Program-made: the position numbers and the translations under genes
Assembly (NCBI RefSeq): GCF_000282515.1
Contig: NZ_AKJD01000052.1
Coordinates: 1 to 64,000 of the forward strand
Direction of reading: 5' to 3'
Origin: Pseudomonas sp. GM80
GTDB taxonomy: Bacteria; Pseudomonadota; Gammaproteobacteria; Pseudomonadales; Pseudomonadaceae
Length of the DNA stretch: 64,000 nt
The notes under the pieces: model-generated
Databases searched by the model: none
Told to the model about the DNA's origin: nothing
The model's input: the letters and a program-made list of their open reading frames with translations, nothing else
Shown: piece by piece, positions 39,206 to 46,674 of the stretch
How positions within the stretch are numbered: the first letter of the stretch is position 1
How the letters are laid out: each line of letters starts with the position of its first letter

Positions 39206-40120
39206 ATGATTTCTTCAACTGCACAACGCCGTGACGGCTTCGATCAATGGATCCATCAGATCAATCAGATCTGTGGCGCCTTCAACGCGCAAACCCTCGG
39301 CGCCGATTTCTCCGGGCGCATTCGCGAGTACCAAAGCGGTGCGCTCAAGCTGAGTTTTGTCGACGCCTGCCAAGCGCGGCTGTATCGCACGCCGACGGAA
39401 ATCGCTGCCGGCGAGGGCGGTAAATATTTTGCCGTGTTCCAGCTCGAAGGCTCGGCGGGCATGGCTCAGGGCGACAACAAAGCGCTGCTCTCGGCGGGCG
39501 ACATCACCCTGATCGACGCCTCGCGCCCGAGCGATTTCACTTACCACGAAAACTCGCGGCAACTGTCGCTGATCCTGCCGACGCACCTGGTCGAGAAGAC
39601 CCTGCGCTTCAATCAGGTCAAGTGCGGCCACCGCATCCCGGCGAGTTCGCCGATGGCCATGCTCTCGCACCATTTGATTCTCGACGCGACGCGGCAGAAG
39701 AACCTTAGCCTGAGCGAAAGCGAAGCGACGCTGGAGGCGATTGTCAGCCTGCTGCGCCCGGCGATCAGCCACAGCGAAGATTGCAGTGATCTGCATGAGC
39801 GGATCTTTCAGAAGACCTTGGCGTGTATCGACGAGCACATTCGCTGCGAAGAACTCTGTCCGGAATGGCTTGCGCGAGAAGTCGGGATGTCGGTGCGCGG
39901 GCTGTACCGGATCTTTGCAAAAAAGGGTCTGGTGGTGGCGCGCTACATCAAGAATCGGCGACTGGATTTGTGCGCCGAATCGCTGCGCCAAGCCGGGGCT
40001 GAGCAGAAGCTCTCGGTGTTCGGTTATTCCTGGGGCTTTTCCGATTCGAGCCATTTTTCCACGGCATTCAAATCACGATTCGGCATTGCGCCGGGGGAGT
40101 ACCGCAGGCAGCACACCTGA
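39206..40120 (+). CDS. feaR: AraC-family activator FeaR
   Basis: 304 residues: an AraC-binding-like N-terminal domain (cupin type, about 20-190) and a C-terminal double-HTH AraC domain (about 205-304: LAREVGMSVRGLYRIFAKKGLVVARYIK then FGYSWGFSDSSHFSTAFKSRFG). It closely resembles FeaR, the activator of phenylethylamine catabolism in E. coli. Its location between the paa cluster and an aromatic amine dehydrogenase/phenylacetaldehyde dehydrogenase cluster supports that role. It converges on the cytochrome gene with only three bases between the two stop codons. Confidence 0.88.
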   Translation: MISSTAQRRDGFDQWIHQINQICGAFNAQTLGADFSGRIREYQSGALKLSFVDACQARLYRTPTEIAAGEGGKYFAVFQLEGSAGMAQGDNKALLSAGDITLIDASRPSDFTYHENSRQLSLILPTHLVEKTLRFNQVKCGHRIPASSPMAMLSHHLILDATRQKNLSLSESEATLEAIVSLLRPAISHSEDCSDLHERIFQKTLACIDEHIRCEELCPEWLAREVGMSVRGLYRIFAKKGLVVARYIKNRRLDLCAESLRQAGAEQKLSVFGYSWGFSDSSHFSTAFKSRFGIAPGEYRRQHT

Positions 40121-40123
40121 GGC

Positions 40124-40645
40124 TCAGTAGTGCATGCCGTCGTCGATGGCGATGCCTTGCGCGCGCATGGCTTTGATCAGCTCTGCGCGGGTGCCCGGCA
40201 GGTTGAGCATGGTTTCGTGGCGCAACTGCGCAATCTCGTCAGCGCTGTACGGCTGATAGTGCGCGGGTGTGCTTTTACCGGCCATGCCGTCCTCGCGAAT
40301 CAGCCAATTGAGCAGGTCGGCCAGTTGCGCGTTGTTCAGCGCTGACTGCGACATACCCGGCACGCGCACCAGAAACTCCCGGCCACCGGGCACCTTCAGG
40401 AAGTTGCCGACAAAACCGGTCAGGCGCGGTGTGTCGTTGGCGGCTGAGCCGGTGCCGTCGGGCAAATGGCAGCCGGCGCATTGCAATTGGTAGTTCACGC
40501 CGACGCTGTAACCCGCCTGGGCGATGGGCGTTTGCGGCGATTCATTACCCGGCGCATGCCGCTGATTGGGGTTGGGAATGGCCCGGGCGTAAACCGCTGG
40601 TGCGGCCAACACCAAAGCCAGACCCATCACGAACAAATGACGCAT
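40124..40645 (-). CDS. Mono-haem c-type cytochrome of the aau cluster
   Basis: 173 residues with a Sec signal peptide (cleavage near VYA, residue 20) and one haem motif C56-A-G-C59-H60. It matches in position and type the small periplasmic mono-haem cytochrome encoded after aauA in the Alcaligenes faecalis aromatic amine dehydrogenase cluster (orf-2 there). It could carry electrons from the dehydrogenase or act in cofactor maturation. It lacks the second CXXCH and the size of MauG. A REP-like hairpin lies between it and aauA. Confidence 0.82.
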   Translation of the reverse strand: MRHLFVMGLALVLAAPAVYARAIPNPNQRHAPGNESPQTPIAQAGYSVGVNYQLQCAGCHLPDGTGSAANDTPRLTGFVGNFLKVPGGREFLVRVPGMSQSALNNAQLADLLNWLIREDGMAGKSTPAHYQPYSADEIAQLRHETMLNLPGTRAELIKAMRAQGIAIDDGMHY

Positions 40646-40667
40646 AACACCCCCTGAAAATTCCCCC

Positions 40668-40750
40668 GGTAGGAGCTGCCGAAGGCTGCGATCTTTTGAT
40701 CTTGATCTAAAAACAACGTCAAATGATCGCAGCCTGCGGCAGCTCCTACA
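40668..40750. repeat. REP-like inverted repeat (family A)
   Basis: GGTAGGAGCTGCCGAAGGCTG and GCAGCCTGCGGCAGCTCCTA pair, with inner GATCTTTTGATC partly matched by AAATGATC. It sits between aauA and the downstream cytochrome gene, inside the presumed operon. Confidence 0.85.
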
Positions 40751-40769
40751 GGGGTTTTTGGTGATCAAG

Positions 40770-41291
40770 TCAGACGGCGACGCCGCGAATAATCGAAACC
40801 GTGCAGTGGTAGATGTGCGATTTCGCCGCCAGGCACCAGTTCACGTCGTTGTTGTTGAACGGCCGGTACGCCGGTTCTTCGCTGTCGTTGCGCGTACACG
40901 CGCACTGCGCGCAGCTCTGCTTACCGCAGCAATCGTTGTACGAAATGATGTAATCCTTGCCGTCCGCCGGGTTGCGGCAGGTGCCGATCCAGGTCACTTG
41001 CGAGGCTTCGGTGCCGGGTGGGCACGAGGTCACTGAGCCGCCGCAGCAACTGCACAGAAAGCCGTCAATCGAGCAGTAACGCCAGTAGTCGCAGCTGTTC
41101 GGATCACCCGGATCGCCCGCTTTGGGATTGTCCGCCGCCAGCGCCTTGCTGGTGCGATCTAGCGGTAACAGCAGCGGCAGTGCGGCGCCGGCGACCATCA
41201 GCGAGCCCATGCGCGCCAGCAGTTTGCGTCGCGACGTGGTGTCAGCCACACGGCGGGTCGAGCGCTCAAAGAGCAGATCCAGCAGTTTCAT
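40770..41291 (-). CDS. aauA: Aromatic amine dehydrogenase, small (TTQ) subunit
   Basis: 173 residues: a leader with a twin-arginine motif (SRRKLLA, about 20-26) and then a compact domain holding all 14 cysteines. W101 (WIGTC) and W152 (NWC) should be crosslinked to tryptophan tryptophylquinone, and D120 (NDCCGK) should be the catalytic base. The spacings 101-120-152 equal the 109-128-160 spacings I recall for the A. faecalis enzyme. It oxidises phenylethylamine, tyramine or tryptamine to the aldehyde plus ammonia in the periplasm. Close similarity in the GFLCSCCGG region favours aromatic over methylamine dehydrogenase. Confidence 0.92.
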   Translation of the reverse strand: MKLLDLLFERSTRRVADTTSRRKLLARMGSLMVAGAALPLLLPLDRTSKALAADNPKAGDPGDPNSCDYWRYCSIDGFLCSCCGGSVTSCPPGTEASQVTWIGTCRNPADGKDYIISYNDCCGKQSCAQCACTRNDSEEPAYRPFNNNDVNWCLAAKSHIYHCTVSIIRGVAV

Positions 41292-41305
41292 AATCGTCTC
41301 CCTGC

Positions 41306-41932
41306 TCAGTGGCTGTGGCTATGGCCGTGACTGTGGTCATGCGGCTGCGGCTGGCTGTTGAGGTATTCCTGCAGCGTGGCGCTGTGCAGGTGTTCAACCT
41401 CGAACAGGCTGTCGAGATGCTCGCGGGAATTGACCAGACCTTTGGCGCGCAAGGTGCCGGATTTGTCGATCAGCGCCGCGTACGGCAGCTTGCCGATCTG
41501 GTAGGTCATGCCGACTTCCGGGCCGACCACGTAGGTCATGTCGTCGAGTTTGTGTTCGCGGATCAGCGCTTGCTGGGCGTCCATGTCGCCGTCGCTGATA
41601 AACACCACGTCGAGGCGATCGGCTTGTTGCTTGGCGATGGATTTGATCGCCGGCAGCAGCGATTTGCAGATCGGGCAGGTCGGCGAGAGGAAGAACAGCA
41701 ACTGGTTCTTCTCGCCGGCATAACCGAAGTTGACCGGGCGACCGTGGCGATCAGCCGCGGTGACTTGCGGCGCCGCTTCGTTGACCGCCACACCCTTATC
41801 GACCATCAGCGCACCGGCCGGAGCAATGCGCCCGTGCAGCACGCCGATCTGCCGAACCAGGCCCATCACCGCGAACGCCAGCGCAATCAGCAACACCCAC
41901 AACAGCACGTTGGAAATCATCAGACCTTGCAT
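41306..41932 (-). CDS. aauD: MauD-like thioredoxin-fold protein with His-rich tail
   Basis: 208 residues: an N-terminal membrane helix (about 5-27), a periplasmic thioredoxin-like domain with the active-site motif TCPICKS (about 88-94), and a histidine-rich end (HDHSHGHSHSH, last 11 residues). MauD/AauD proteins are required to form the six or so disulfides of the small dehydrogenase subunit. It lies between aauE and aauA with gaps of 3 and 14 bases. The His-rich tail is not something I associate with MauD. Confidence 0.88.
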   Translation of the reverse strand: MQGLMISNVLLWVLLIALAFAVMGLVRQIGVLHGRIAPAGALMVDKGVAVNEAAPQVTAADRHGRPVNFGYAGEKNQLLFFLSPTCPICKSLLPAIKSIAKQQADRLDVVFISDGDMDAQQALIREHKLDDMTYVVGPEVGMTYQIGKLPYAALIDKSGTLRAKGLVNSREHLDSLFEVEHLHSATLQEYLNSQPQPHDHSHGHSHSH

Positions 41933-41935
41933 AAA

Positions 41936-42475
41936 TCACCTACCAATCAATTTGAGCAGAAGAGGGGAGTTGGCCAGCAAGCCGTCGGCGGCGGCGTAGA
42001 TCAGCAGCGCAACAGCACTGGCGGCGACGGTGACAAAACCGTCGAAGAAACCCAGGTCGCGAACGATCGGAGTGCTGGTCGCCAGTAACGCCAAAGCCAC
42101 CAACACCGCGTTGCGCGCCAGCAGAATCGGGCGCAACGGTTGCGCTTGATCCTGCCCGGCACAGCCGCAGTCGATGTCGCGGCGACCGCGCCACAGGTTG
42201 ATGCCGATAGCCGCGGCGTACAGCGCGATCAACACCGCTGCGCTGACCGCTGCGATCGCGCGGCTGAACGGCACCAGCAGGGCAAAAGCGATGAGCAATT
42301 CCAGCAACGGAATCACTCGGCCAATCGGTCGCACCAACGCTTCAGGCAGCAACTGATAGTCCGCAAGTTGCCGGGCAAACCGCCCCGGTGCGCGCAACTT
42401 GTGCGTCGCCGCGCTGGCCAGCAGCACGGCGACGGCCAGCGCACTGGCGATGATGAAAATCGGGTCAAGGGTCAT
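41936..42475 (-). CDS. aauE: MauE-like membrane protein
   Basis: 179 residues with four or five membrane helices and the pattern RRDIDCGCAGQ in a loop (about residues 100-110), typical of the MauE/DoxX-like family. MauE and MauD act together in export and disulfide formation of the small subunit; the C-G-C pair may be redox active. It lies 12 bases after aauB. Confidence 0.87.
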   Translation of the reverse strand: MTLDPIFIIASALAVAVLLASAATHKLRAPGRFARQLADYQLLPEALVRPIGRVIPLLELLIAFALLVPFSRAIAAVSAAVLIALYAAAIGINLWRGRRDIDCGCAGQDQAQPLRPILLARNAVLVALALLATSTPIVRDLGFFDGFVTVAASAVALLIYAAADGLLANSPLLLKLIGR

Positions 42476-42487
42476 GACTGAACCTCC

Positions 42488-43636
42488 TCAGTAGCTCATG
42501 ACTTGCGTCGCGGTTTTCGCAACTTTCGGCATGCTCGATTGAAGCTTGTTGGTGCTCAGATCGAAGACCTGCAAACCGCCCTCGACGTCAGCGCCGAGCA
42601 GCAACGGTTTGTCGTCGCCAGTGGCTTGCAGGCTCCAGACCGGTGTCGGTGCTTCGAGGGTCGCGACCTTCTTGCCGGTCTTGATATCGAACGCCCAGAT
42701 CAGCGTGCTCGGGTCTTCCCACTTCATCGCTTCATGGGCGTCATGCATCAGCACGTACAAACGATCGAGCTTCGGTGCGACCGCCATCAACTGCCAGCCG
42801 CCAGGAGCCCAACCGGTTTTCTTTTCGGCATCGTTGACCAGCGACCACGACGGCAGAATCTTCGGCGCGTCGCCGGCAAAGTCGACCGGGCGCACGGTGC
42901 CGGTGGTGGTAACGAAGTAGTAAGTGTCGCCGACGTTGACCGCGCGCTCGTTGAGCTTCTCTGCATTCGGGTCGAAGAACGGCGTGCGGCTGCGCGCGGT
43001 TTCCTGGCCCTGATCATTGAGGGTGACCACTTGCAGGCTGCCGTCGCCGCACAGCGAGGCGAAGCGGCGGTTGCCGACCGGGTAATTGAGCACGCAACCA
43101 GGGATGGCGATTTCGCTGCTGACTGCGTGGGACTGGGTGTCGACCACGGTCACCGAGGTCGATGGGGTGAAGTTGTAGACGTACACGAAGCGGTCATCGC
43201 CGCTCGGTTTCAGGCCGTAGCGCTGGGTCAGGGATTCGGCGCGTTTGCTTGGAATCACCACTTCCCAGGACGGCGACAGCGTCGAGGTGTCCCACGCGGT
43301 GAGCACGTCGGTGCGGGTGCCGCGAGTGCCGCGCGAGTAGAACAAGTCGGCGCTGTACAGGGTTTTGCGGTCATGGCTCAGGGCCGATGGCGCGGCAAAA
43401 CCGGTCGGCACCATGCCGAGGATTTTCTGCTTGTCGGGATCGACCACGGTGACGCGGCCCATCACGAAACTTTCGAATTCGACGTCGACCACATAAGCGC
43501 GGTGCGCTTCGGGCGGGAACGCCAGCGTGGTCTGGCCGATGGTGTCGGGCGGCAGATCGGCATGGGCGCTGTTCAAGCCGAGCATCAGCAGGCTCAAGCC
43601 CAGCGCTGACGGTACGGTGATCCGGTTGGTTCGCAT
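42488..43636 (-). CDS. aauB: Aromatic amine dehydrogenase, large subunit
   Basis: 382 residues with a Sec signal peptide (cleavage after AHA, about residue 26). The body is the seven-bladed beta-propeller of the amine dehydrogenase heavy chain: HRAYVVDVEFESFVMGRVTVVD, GDDRFVYVYNFTPSTSVTVVD, GWAPGGWQLMAVAPKLDRLYVLMH. With aauA it forms the periplasmic alpha2beta2 enzyme. It is the first gene of aauB-E-D-A-cytochrome. A set of TGCCA/TGGCA repeats lies 107-145 bases upstream of the start. Confidence 0.92.
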   Translation of the reverse strand: MRTNRITVPSALGLSLLMLGLNSAHADLPPDTIGQTTLAFPPEAHRAYVVDVEFESFVMGRVTVVDPDKQKILGMVPTGFAAPSALSHDRKTLYSADLFYSRGTRGTRTDVLTAWDTSTLSPSWEVVIPSKRAESLTQRYGLKPSGDDRFVYVYNFTPSTSVTVVDTQSHAVSSEIAIPGCVLNYPVGNRRFASLCGDGSLQVVTLNDQGQETARSRTPFFDPNAEKLNERAVNVGDTYYFVTTTGTVRPVDFAGDAPKILPSWSLVNDAEKKTGWAPGGWQLMAVAPKLDRLYVLMHDAHEAMKWEDPSTLIWAFDIKTGKKVATLEAPTPVWSLQATGDDKPLLLGADVEGGLQVFDLSTNKLQSSMPKVAKTATQVMSY

Positions 43637-43980
43637 TGAAGGGGGACTCCCTGACTGGTGCCCTGAAAAGTGGGTGCCAGTGGATTCTGCCTCTGCGGCG
43701 AAACCGGGGAATTGCTGTGTCTGCCAAGTGCTTGTGTGTCTGTGCCAGTCGCAATTGGCAGCCTTGCCAACACGACTGGCAGGCAGGGCAAAACCTGCTT
43801 TGGCGGCAGGTCAGACAATCCCATCAGCTAACTGGCAACACAAATCCCCTTGTAGGAGTGAGCCTGCTCGCGATAGCGGTGTGTCAGCCAACACTGATGT
43901 TGCATGTGATGACGTCATCGCGAGCAGGCTCACTCCTACAGTGGATACGTGTATTCACTGATTTTTTGGATGTGTCTTCT
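43637..43980. promoter_or_regulatory. Divergent regulatory region of aauB and cytochrome c-feaB
   Basis: 344 bases between divergent units. The aauB-proximal part carries two inverted pairs, TGCCA-N8-TGGCA (43743-43760) and TGCCA-N7-TGGCA (43765-43781), so that TGGCA repeats every 21 bases. This is the layout of AraC-family sites and starts like the TGNCA of the E. coli FeaR box as I recall it. Further TGCCA words occur at 43675 and 43722. The other half holds a family B REP copy. Confidence 0.55.
43851..43939. repeat. REP-like inverted repeat (family B)
   Basis: TGTAGGAGTGAGCCTGCTCG pairs with CGAGCAGGCTCACTCCTACA. It ends 41 bases before the cytochrome start, so it lies between the putative FeaR sites and that gene. 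Confidence 0.85.
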
Positions 43981-44373
43981 ATGTCCCTGCTCAGATTTGC
44001 ATGTGCTTCGTTGTTTTCTCTGACACTCGCCCAAGCCGCCGTTGCCGCCGATTGCGCGGCGGATTCATCCCACGGCGCACAAATTTTCAATACCGAATGC
44101 GGCGTCTGCCACGCGGTTAAAAAAGACGTCAGCGGCATGATGGGGCCCAACCTCAACGGCGTGATCGGGCGCAAGTCCGGTTCGCTGGCAGGCTTCAGCT
44201 ATTCCCAGGCGATGCGCAGCAAAGACGTCACCTGGCAGGCCGAGACCATCGCCGAACTGATCACCCAACCCCAGGCCTACGTGCCTGGCACTTACATGCC
44301 CTACATGGGGCTGGCCTCGAAAGATGACCGTGAGGCCGTGGTGTGTTTCCTCAAATCCAAGGAGGCTTTATGA
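43981..44373 (+). CDS. Class I cytochrome c (c550/c2 type)
   Basis: 130 residues with a Sec leader (cleavage about residue 23, VAA) and a single haem motif C40-G-V-C43-H44; M106 in GTYMPYMG is the likely sixth ligand. The fold markers GPNLNGVIGRKSGSLAGFSYS are those of mitochondrial-like cytochrome c. It overlaps feaB by four bases (ATGA). Divergent from the aromatic amine dehydrogenase genes, it is a good candidate for the soluble electron acceptor of that enzyme in place of azurin, which is inference. Confidence 0.88.
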   Translation: MSLLRFACASLFSLTLAQAAVAADCAADSSHGAQIFNTECGVCHAVKKDVSGMMGPNLNGVIGRKSGSLAGFSYSQAMRSKDVTWQAETIAELITQPQAYVPGTYMPYMGLASKDDREAVVCFLKSKEAL

Positions 44374-45860
44374 GCAACGTTGCAATGCTGCCGCAAGTCG
44401 CGGCGTTCATTGATCGTCGACATGGCTGCTTTATCGATGGCCAGTGGCAATTCGCTGACGGGCCGACGATTGCCGTGGTCGATCCGGCCACCGGCCAGAT
44501 CTTGTGCGAAACCCTCGATGCGCCGACCGAACTGGTCGAGCGCGCGGTGCAGTCTTCGCATGCCGCGTTCAAGTCTGGCGTGTGGTCGGGGCTGCGCCCG
44601 GCCGATCGCGAGCGCATCTTGCTGAATTTCACCCGCCTGGTTGAGGAGCACGGCGAAGAGCTGGCGCAACTGGAAACCCTCAGCCAGGGCAAGTCGATCA
44701 ACATGGCCCGCGCGCTGGACGTCAACGCCACCGTGGAGTTCATGCGCTACATGTCCGGCTGGGCGACCAAGATCGAAGGGCAGACCTTTGACGTGTCGAT
44801 TCCGCTACCGCCGGGAACAAAATTCACTACCTTCGCCAAGCGTGAGCCGGTGGGTGTGGTGGTCGGCATCGTGCCGTGGAATTTTCCATTGATGATCGCC
44901 GCGTGGAAGTTGATGCCGGCGCTGGCCACCGGTTGCACGGTGGTGATCAAACCGGCGATGGAAACCCCGCTGACCGCAATGCGTCTGGCTGAATTGGCAC
45001 TGGAGGCGGGTATTCCGCCGGGCGTTTTTAACGTGGTCACGGGTAGCGGTGCTTCGGTCGGTGGTGCGTTGACGGCGCATCCGTTGGTGAGCAAGGTGTC
45101 GTTCACTGGCTCGACTGCAGTGGGTAAAACCGTTGGCGTGGCGTGCATGGCCAACATGACCCGTTTTGCGCTGGAACTGGGTGGCAAGAACCCGATGATT
45201 CTGCTGGCTGATGCCGACATTGAGAAAGCCATTCAAGGCGCGATTCTCGGTGGCTTGCTGAACAACGGTCAGGTGTGTGCGGCCGCGTCGCGCTTCTATG
45301 TGCATCGGTCGATTCACGACCAGTTTGTCGAAGGTCTCGCGGCAGTGGTTTCGGCGATGCCGATTGGCGCGGGAATGAACTGCGAGGCAGCGATCAATCC
45401 GTTGGTGTCACGCAAGCAGCAACAGAGCGTGCTCAAGCACATCGAACTGGCCAAGCGCGAAGGCGCGCGGGTGGTGTGTGGCGGTGAGTTGCTCGAGGGT
45501 GAGGGTTTTTACGTGCAGCCGACGGTGTTGGCGGACGTTGATCACAGCATGGCCGTGGCCCGTGAAGAAGTGTTCGGTCCGGTGTTGGCGGTGATTGCGT
45601 TTGACGATGAAGACACGATGATCGAACTGGCCAATGACAATCCGTATGGCTTGGCGGCGAGTTTGTGGACCAATGATTTGAGCAAAGCGATGAACCTGGT
45701 GCCGCGTATTGAAGCGGGCACGGTGTGGGTCAACGCGCACGTGCTGCTCGACCCGGCAATGCCGTTTGGCGGGGTCAAGCAATCCGGGATGGGGCGAGAG
45801 TTTGGCAGGACGGTGATCGAGGCCTACACCGAACTAAAATCCGTGTGCATCGCCCACTGA
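44370..45860 (+). CDS. feaB: Phenylacetaldehyde dehydrogenase
   Basis: 496 residues of the NAD-dependent aldehyde dehydrogenase family. Catalytic Cys303 is in NNGQVCAAASR and the general-base glutamate in LELGGKNP; the cofactor motifs PWNFPLMIAAWKLMPAL and FTGSTAVGK are intact. It converts phenylacetaldehyde to phenylacetate, linking the amine dehydrogenase to the paa pathway. No signal peptide, so the aldehyde must enter the cytoplasm. GGAGG lies five bases before the ATG, inside the preceding cytochrome gene. Substrate is assigned by similarity to FeaB/PadA and by context. Confidence 0.9.
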   Translation: MSNVAMLPQVAAFIDRRHGCFIDGQWQFADGPTIAVVDPATGQILCETLDAPTELVERAVQSSHAAFKSGVWSGLRPADRERILLNFTRLVEEHGEELAQLETLSQGKSINMARALDVNATVEFMRYMSGWATKIEGQTFDVSIPLPPGTKFTTFAKREPVGVVVGIVPWNFPLMIAAWKLMPALATGCTVVIKPAMETPLTAMRLAELALEAGIPPGVFNVVTGSGASVGGALTAHPLVSKVSFTGSTAVGKTVGVACMANMTRFALELGGKNPMILLADADIEKAIQGAILGGLLNNGQVCAAASRFYVHRSIHDQFVEGLAAVVSAMPIGAGMNCEAAINPLVSRKQQQSVLKHIELAKREGARVVCGGELLEGEGFYVQPTVLADVDHSMAVAREEVFGPVLAVIAFDDEDTMIELANDNPYGLAASLWTNDLSKAMNLVPRIEAGTVWVNAHVLLDPAMPFGGVKQSGMGREFGRTVIEAYTELKSVCIAH

Positions 45861-45870
45861 CATCAAATCC

Positions 45871-45955
45871 TGTAGGAGCTGCGGCACGCTGCGATCTTTT
45901 GATCCTGCTTTTAAAAAACAAAATCAAAAGATCGCAGCGTGCCGCAACTCCTACA
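45871..45955. repeat. REP-like inverted repeat (family A)
   Basis: TGTAGGAGCTGCGGCACGCTG and CAGCGTGCCGCAACTCCTACA with inner GATCTTTTGAT / ATCAAAAGATC. It lies between convergent feaB and the small HTH gene and is a likely transcript end. Confidence 0.87.
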
Positions 45956-45966
45956 GGGGGATCGGG

Positions 45967-46164
45967 TCAGGCTTCACCGTCGTTGAAGATGCTTTCTATG
46001 GGCATTTCGAACGCGCGGGCAATCTGGAATGCCAGCGGCAAGCTTGGGTCGTAGCGTTCGTTTTCGATCGCATTGATGGTCTGGCGCGACACGTTCAGGC
46101 GTTCCGCCAGATCGACCTGTGACCACTTACGCTCAGCGCGCAGTTCCTTCAGACGGTTTTTCAT
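45967..46164 (-). CDS. Small Xre-family HTH regulator
   Basis: 65 residues that are almost entirely one Cro/CI helix-turn-helix: RLKELRAERKWSQVDLAERLNVSRQTINAIENERYDPSLPLAFQIARAFEMPIESIF. This compact type (YozG-like) often controls an adjacent small membrane protein gene. Here its ATG overlaps the stop of the upstream membrane protein gene by four bases, so the two form one unit. Confidence 0.9.
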   Translation of the reverse strand: MKNRLKELRAERKWSQVDLAERLNVSRQTINAIENERYDPSLPLAFQIARAFEMPIESIFNDGEA

Positions 46165-46535
46165 TGGTAGCGGCGTCGCGCAATCTGCAGACCAACAATC
46201 CACATCAGACCCATCACCGGCCACACGCATGTCCACGGAATGTGCGGCGCGCCGACGTTTTCCAGAAAGCCATAACTGAAGGTCAGCAGTGCCGAGGCGG
46301 CGAAGGCAAAACCGAGGGCTTCGAACTGGATGCGCAGATGCATTTCATCCATGCGCCGCATGTTGCGCACGATGGCCCAACACATCAGGCCTGCCGGAAT
46401 GACCGGGGCCAGAGCCACCAAGGATCGCAGAAAAATGTTGGCGTCCAGCAGGGGTTGGCTGGCGATCAGGGAAAGGCTCAACACCAGCACATAGAGAACC
46501 AATGCGGCGCCCATTTCGAGGTAGTAACGGTTCAT
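46161..46535 (-). CDS. Small four-helix membrane protein paired with HTH regulator
   Basis: 124 residues with membrane helices near 8-26, 35-56, 70-88 and 97-117 and a basic RRRYQ end. I do not recognise a function. It is coupled to the small HTH gene (ATGA overlap). Pairs of this kind occur in many bacteria, where the membrane protein may hold or signal to the regulator; this is inference from gene arrangement. Confidence 0.72.
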   Translation of the reverse strand: MNRYYLEMGAALVLYVLVLSLSLIASQPLLDANIFLRSLVALAPVIPAGLMCWAIVRNMRRMDEMHLRIQFEALGFAFAASALLTFSYGFLENVGAPHIPWTCVWPVMGLMWIVGLQIARRRYQ

Positions 46536-46613
46536 GCTTCACTTCCTGTGTAAAAGACCCTTTACATCCTCGCCGAAGAATTTCCCGATGTAAAGCACGC
46601 TTTCCATCAGCGC

Positions 46614-46652
46614 AAAAAAACGGGGCGGCATGATCGTTAATCATGCCGCCCC
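46614..46652 (-). terminator. Rho-independent terminator of the SCO-PCuAC genes
   Basis: A 13-base perfect stem GGGGCGGCATGAT / ATCATGCCGCCCC with a five-base loop is followed, on the minus strand, by seven T (A-run at 46614-46620). It lies 22 bases after the PCuAC gene stop. Confidence 0.92.
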
Positions 46653-46674
46653 GCGGGTGTTTCAGTCAGTCAGA

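Noticed and set aside
40124..40645. Cytochrome gene considered as MauG
   Set aside because: Only one CXXCH motif and 173 residues; MauG has two haem motifs and more than twice the length.
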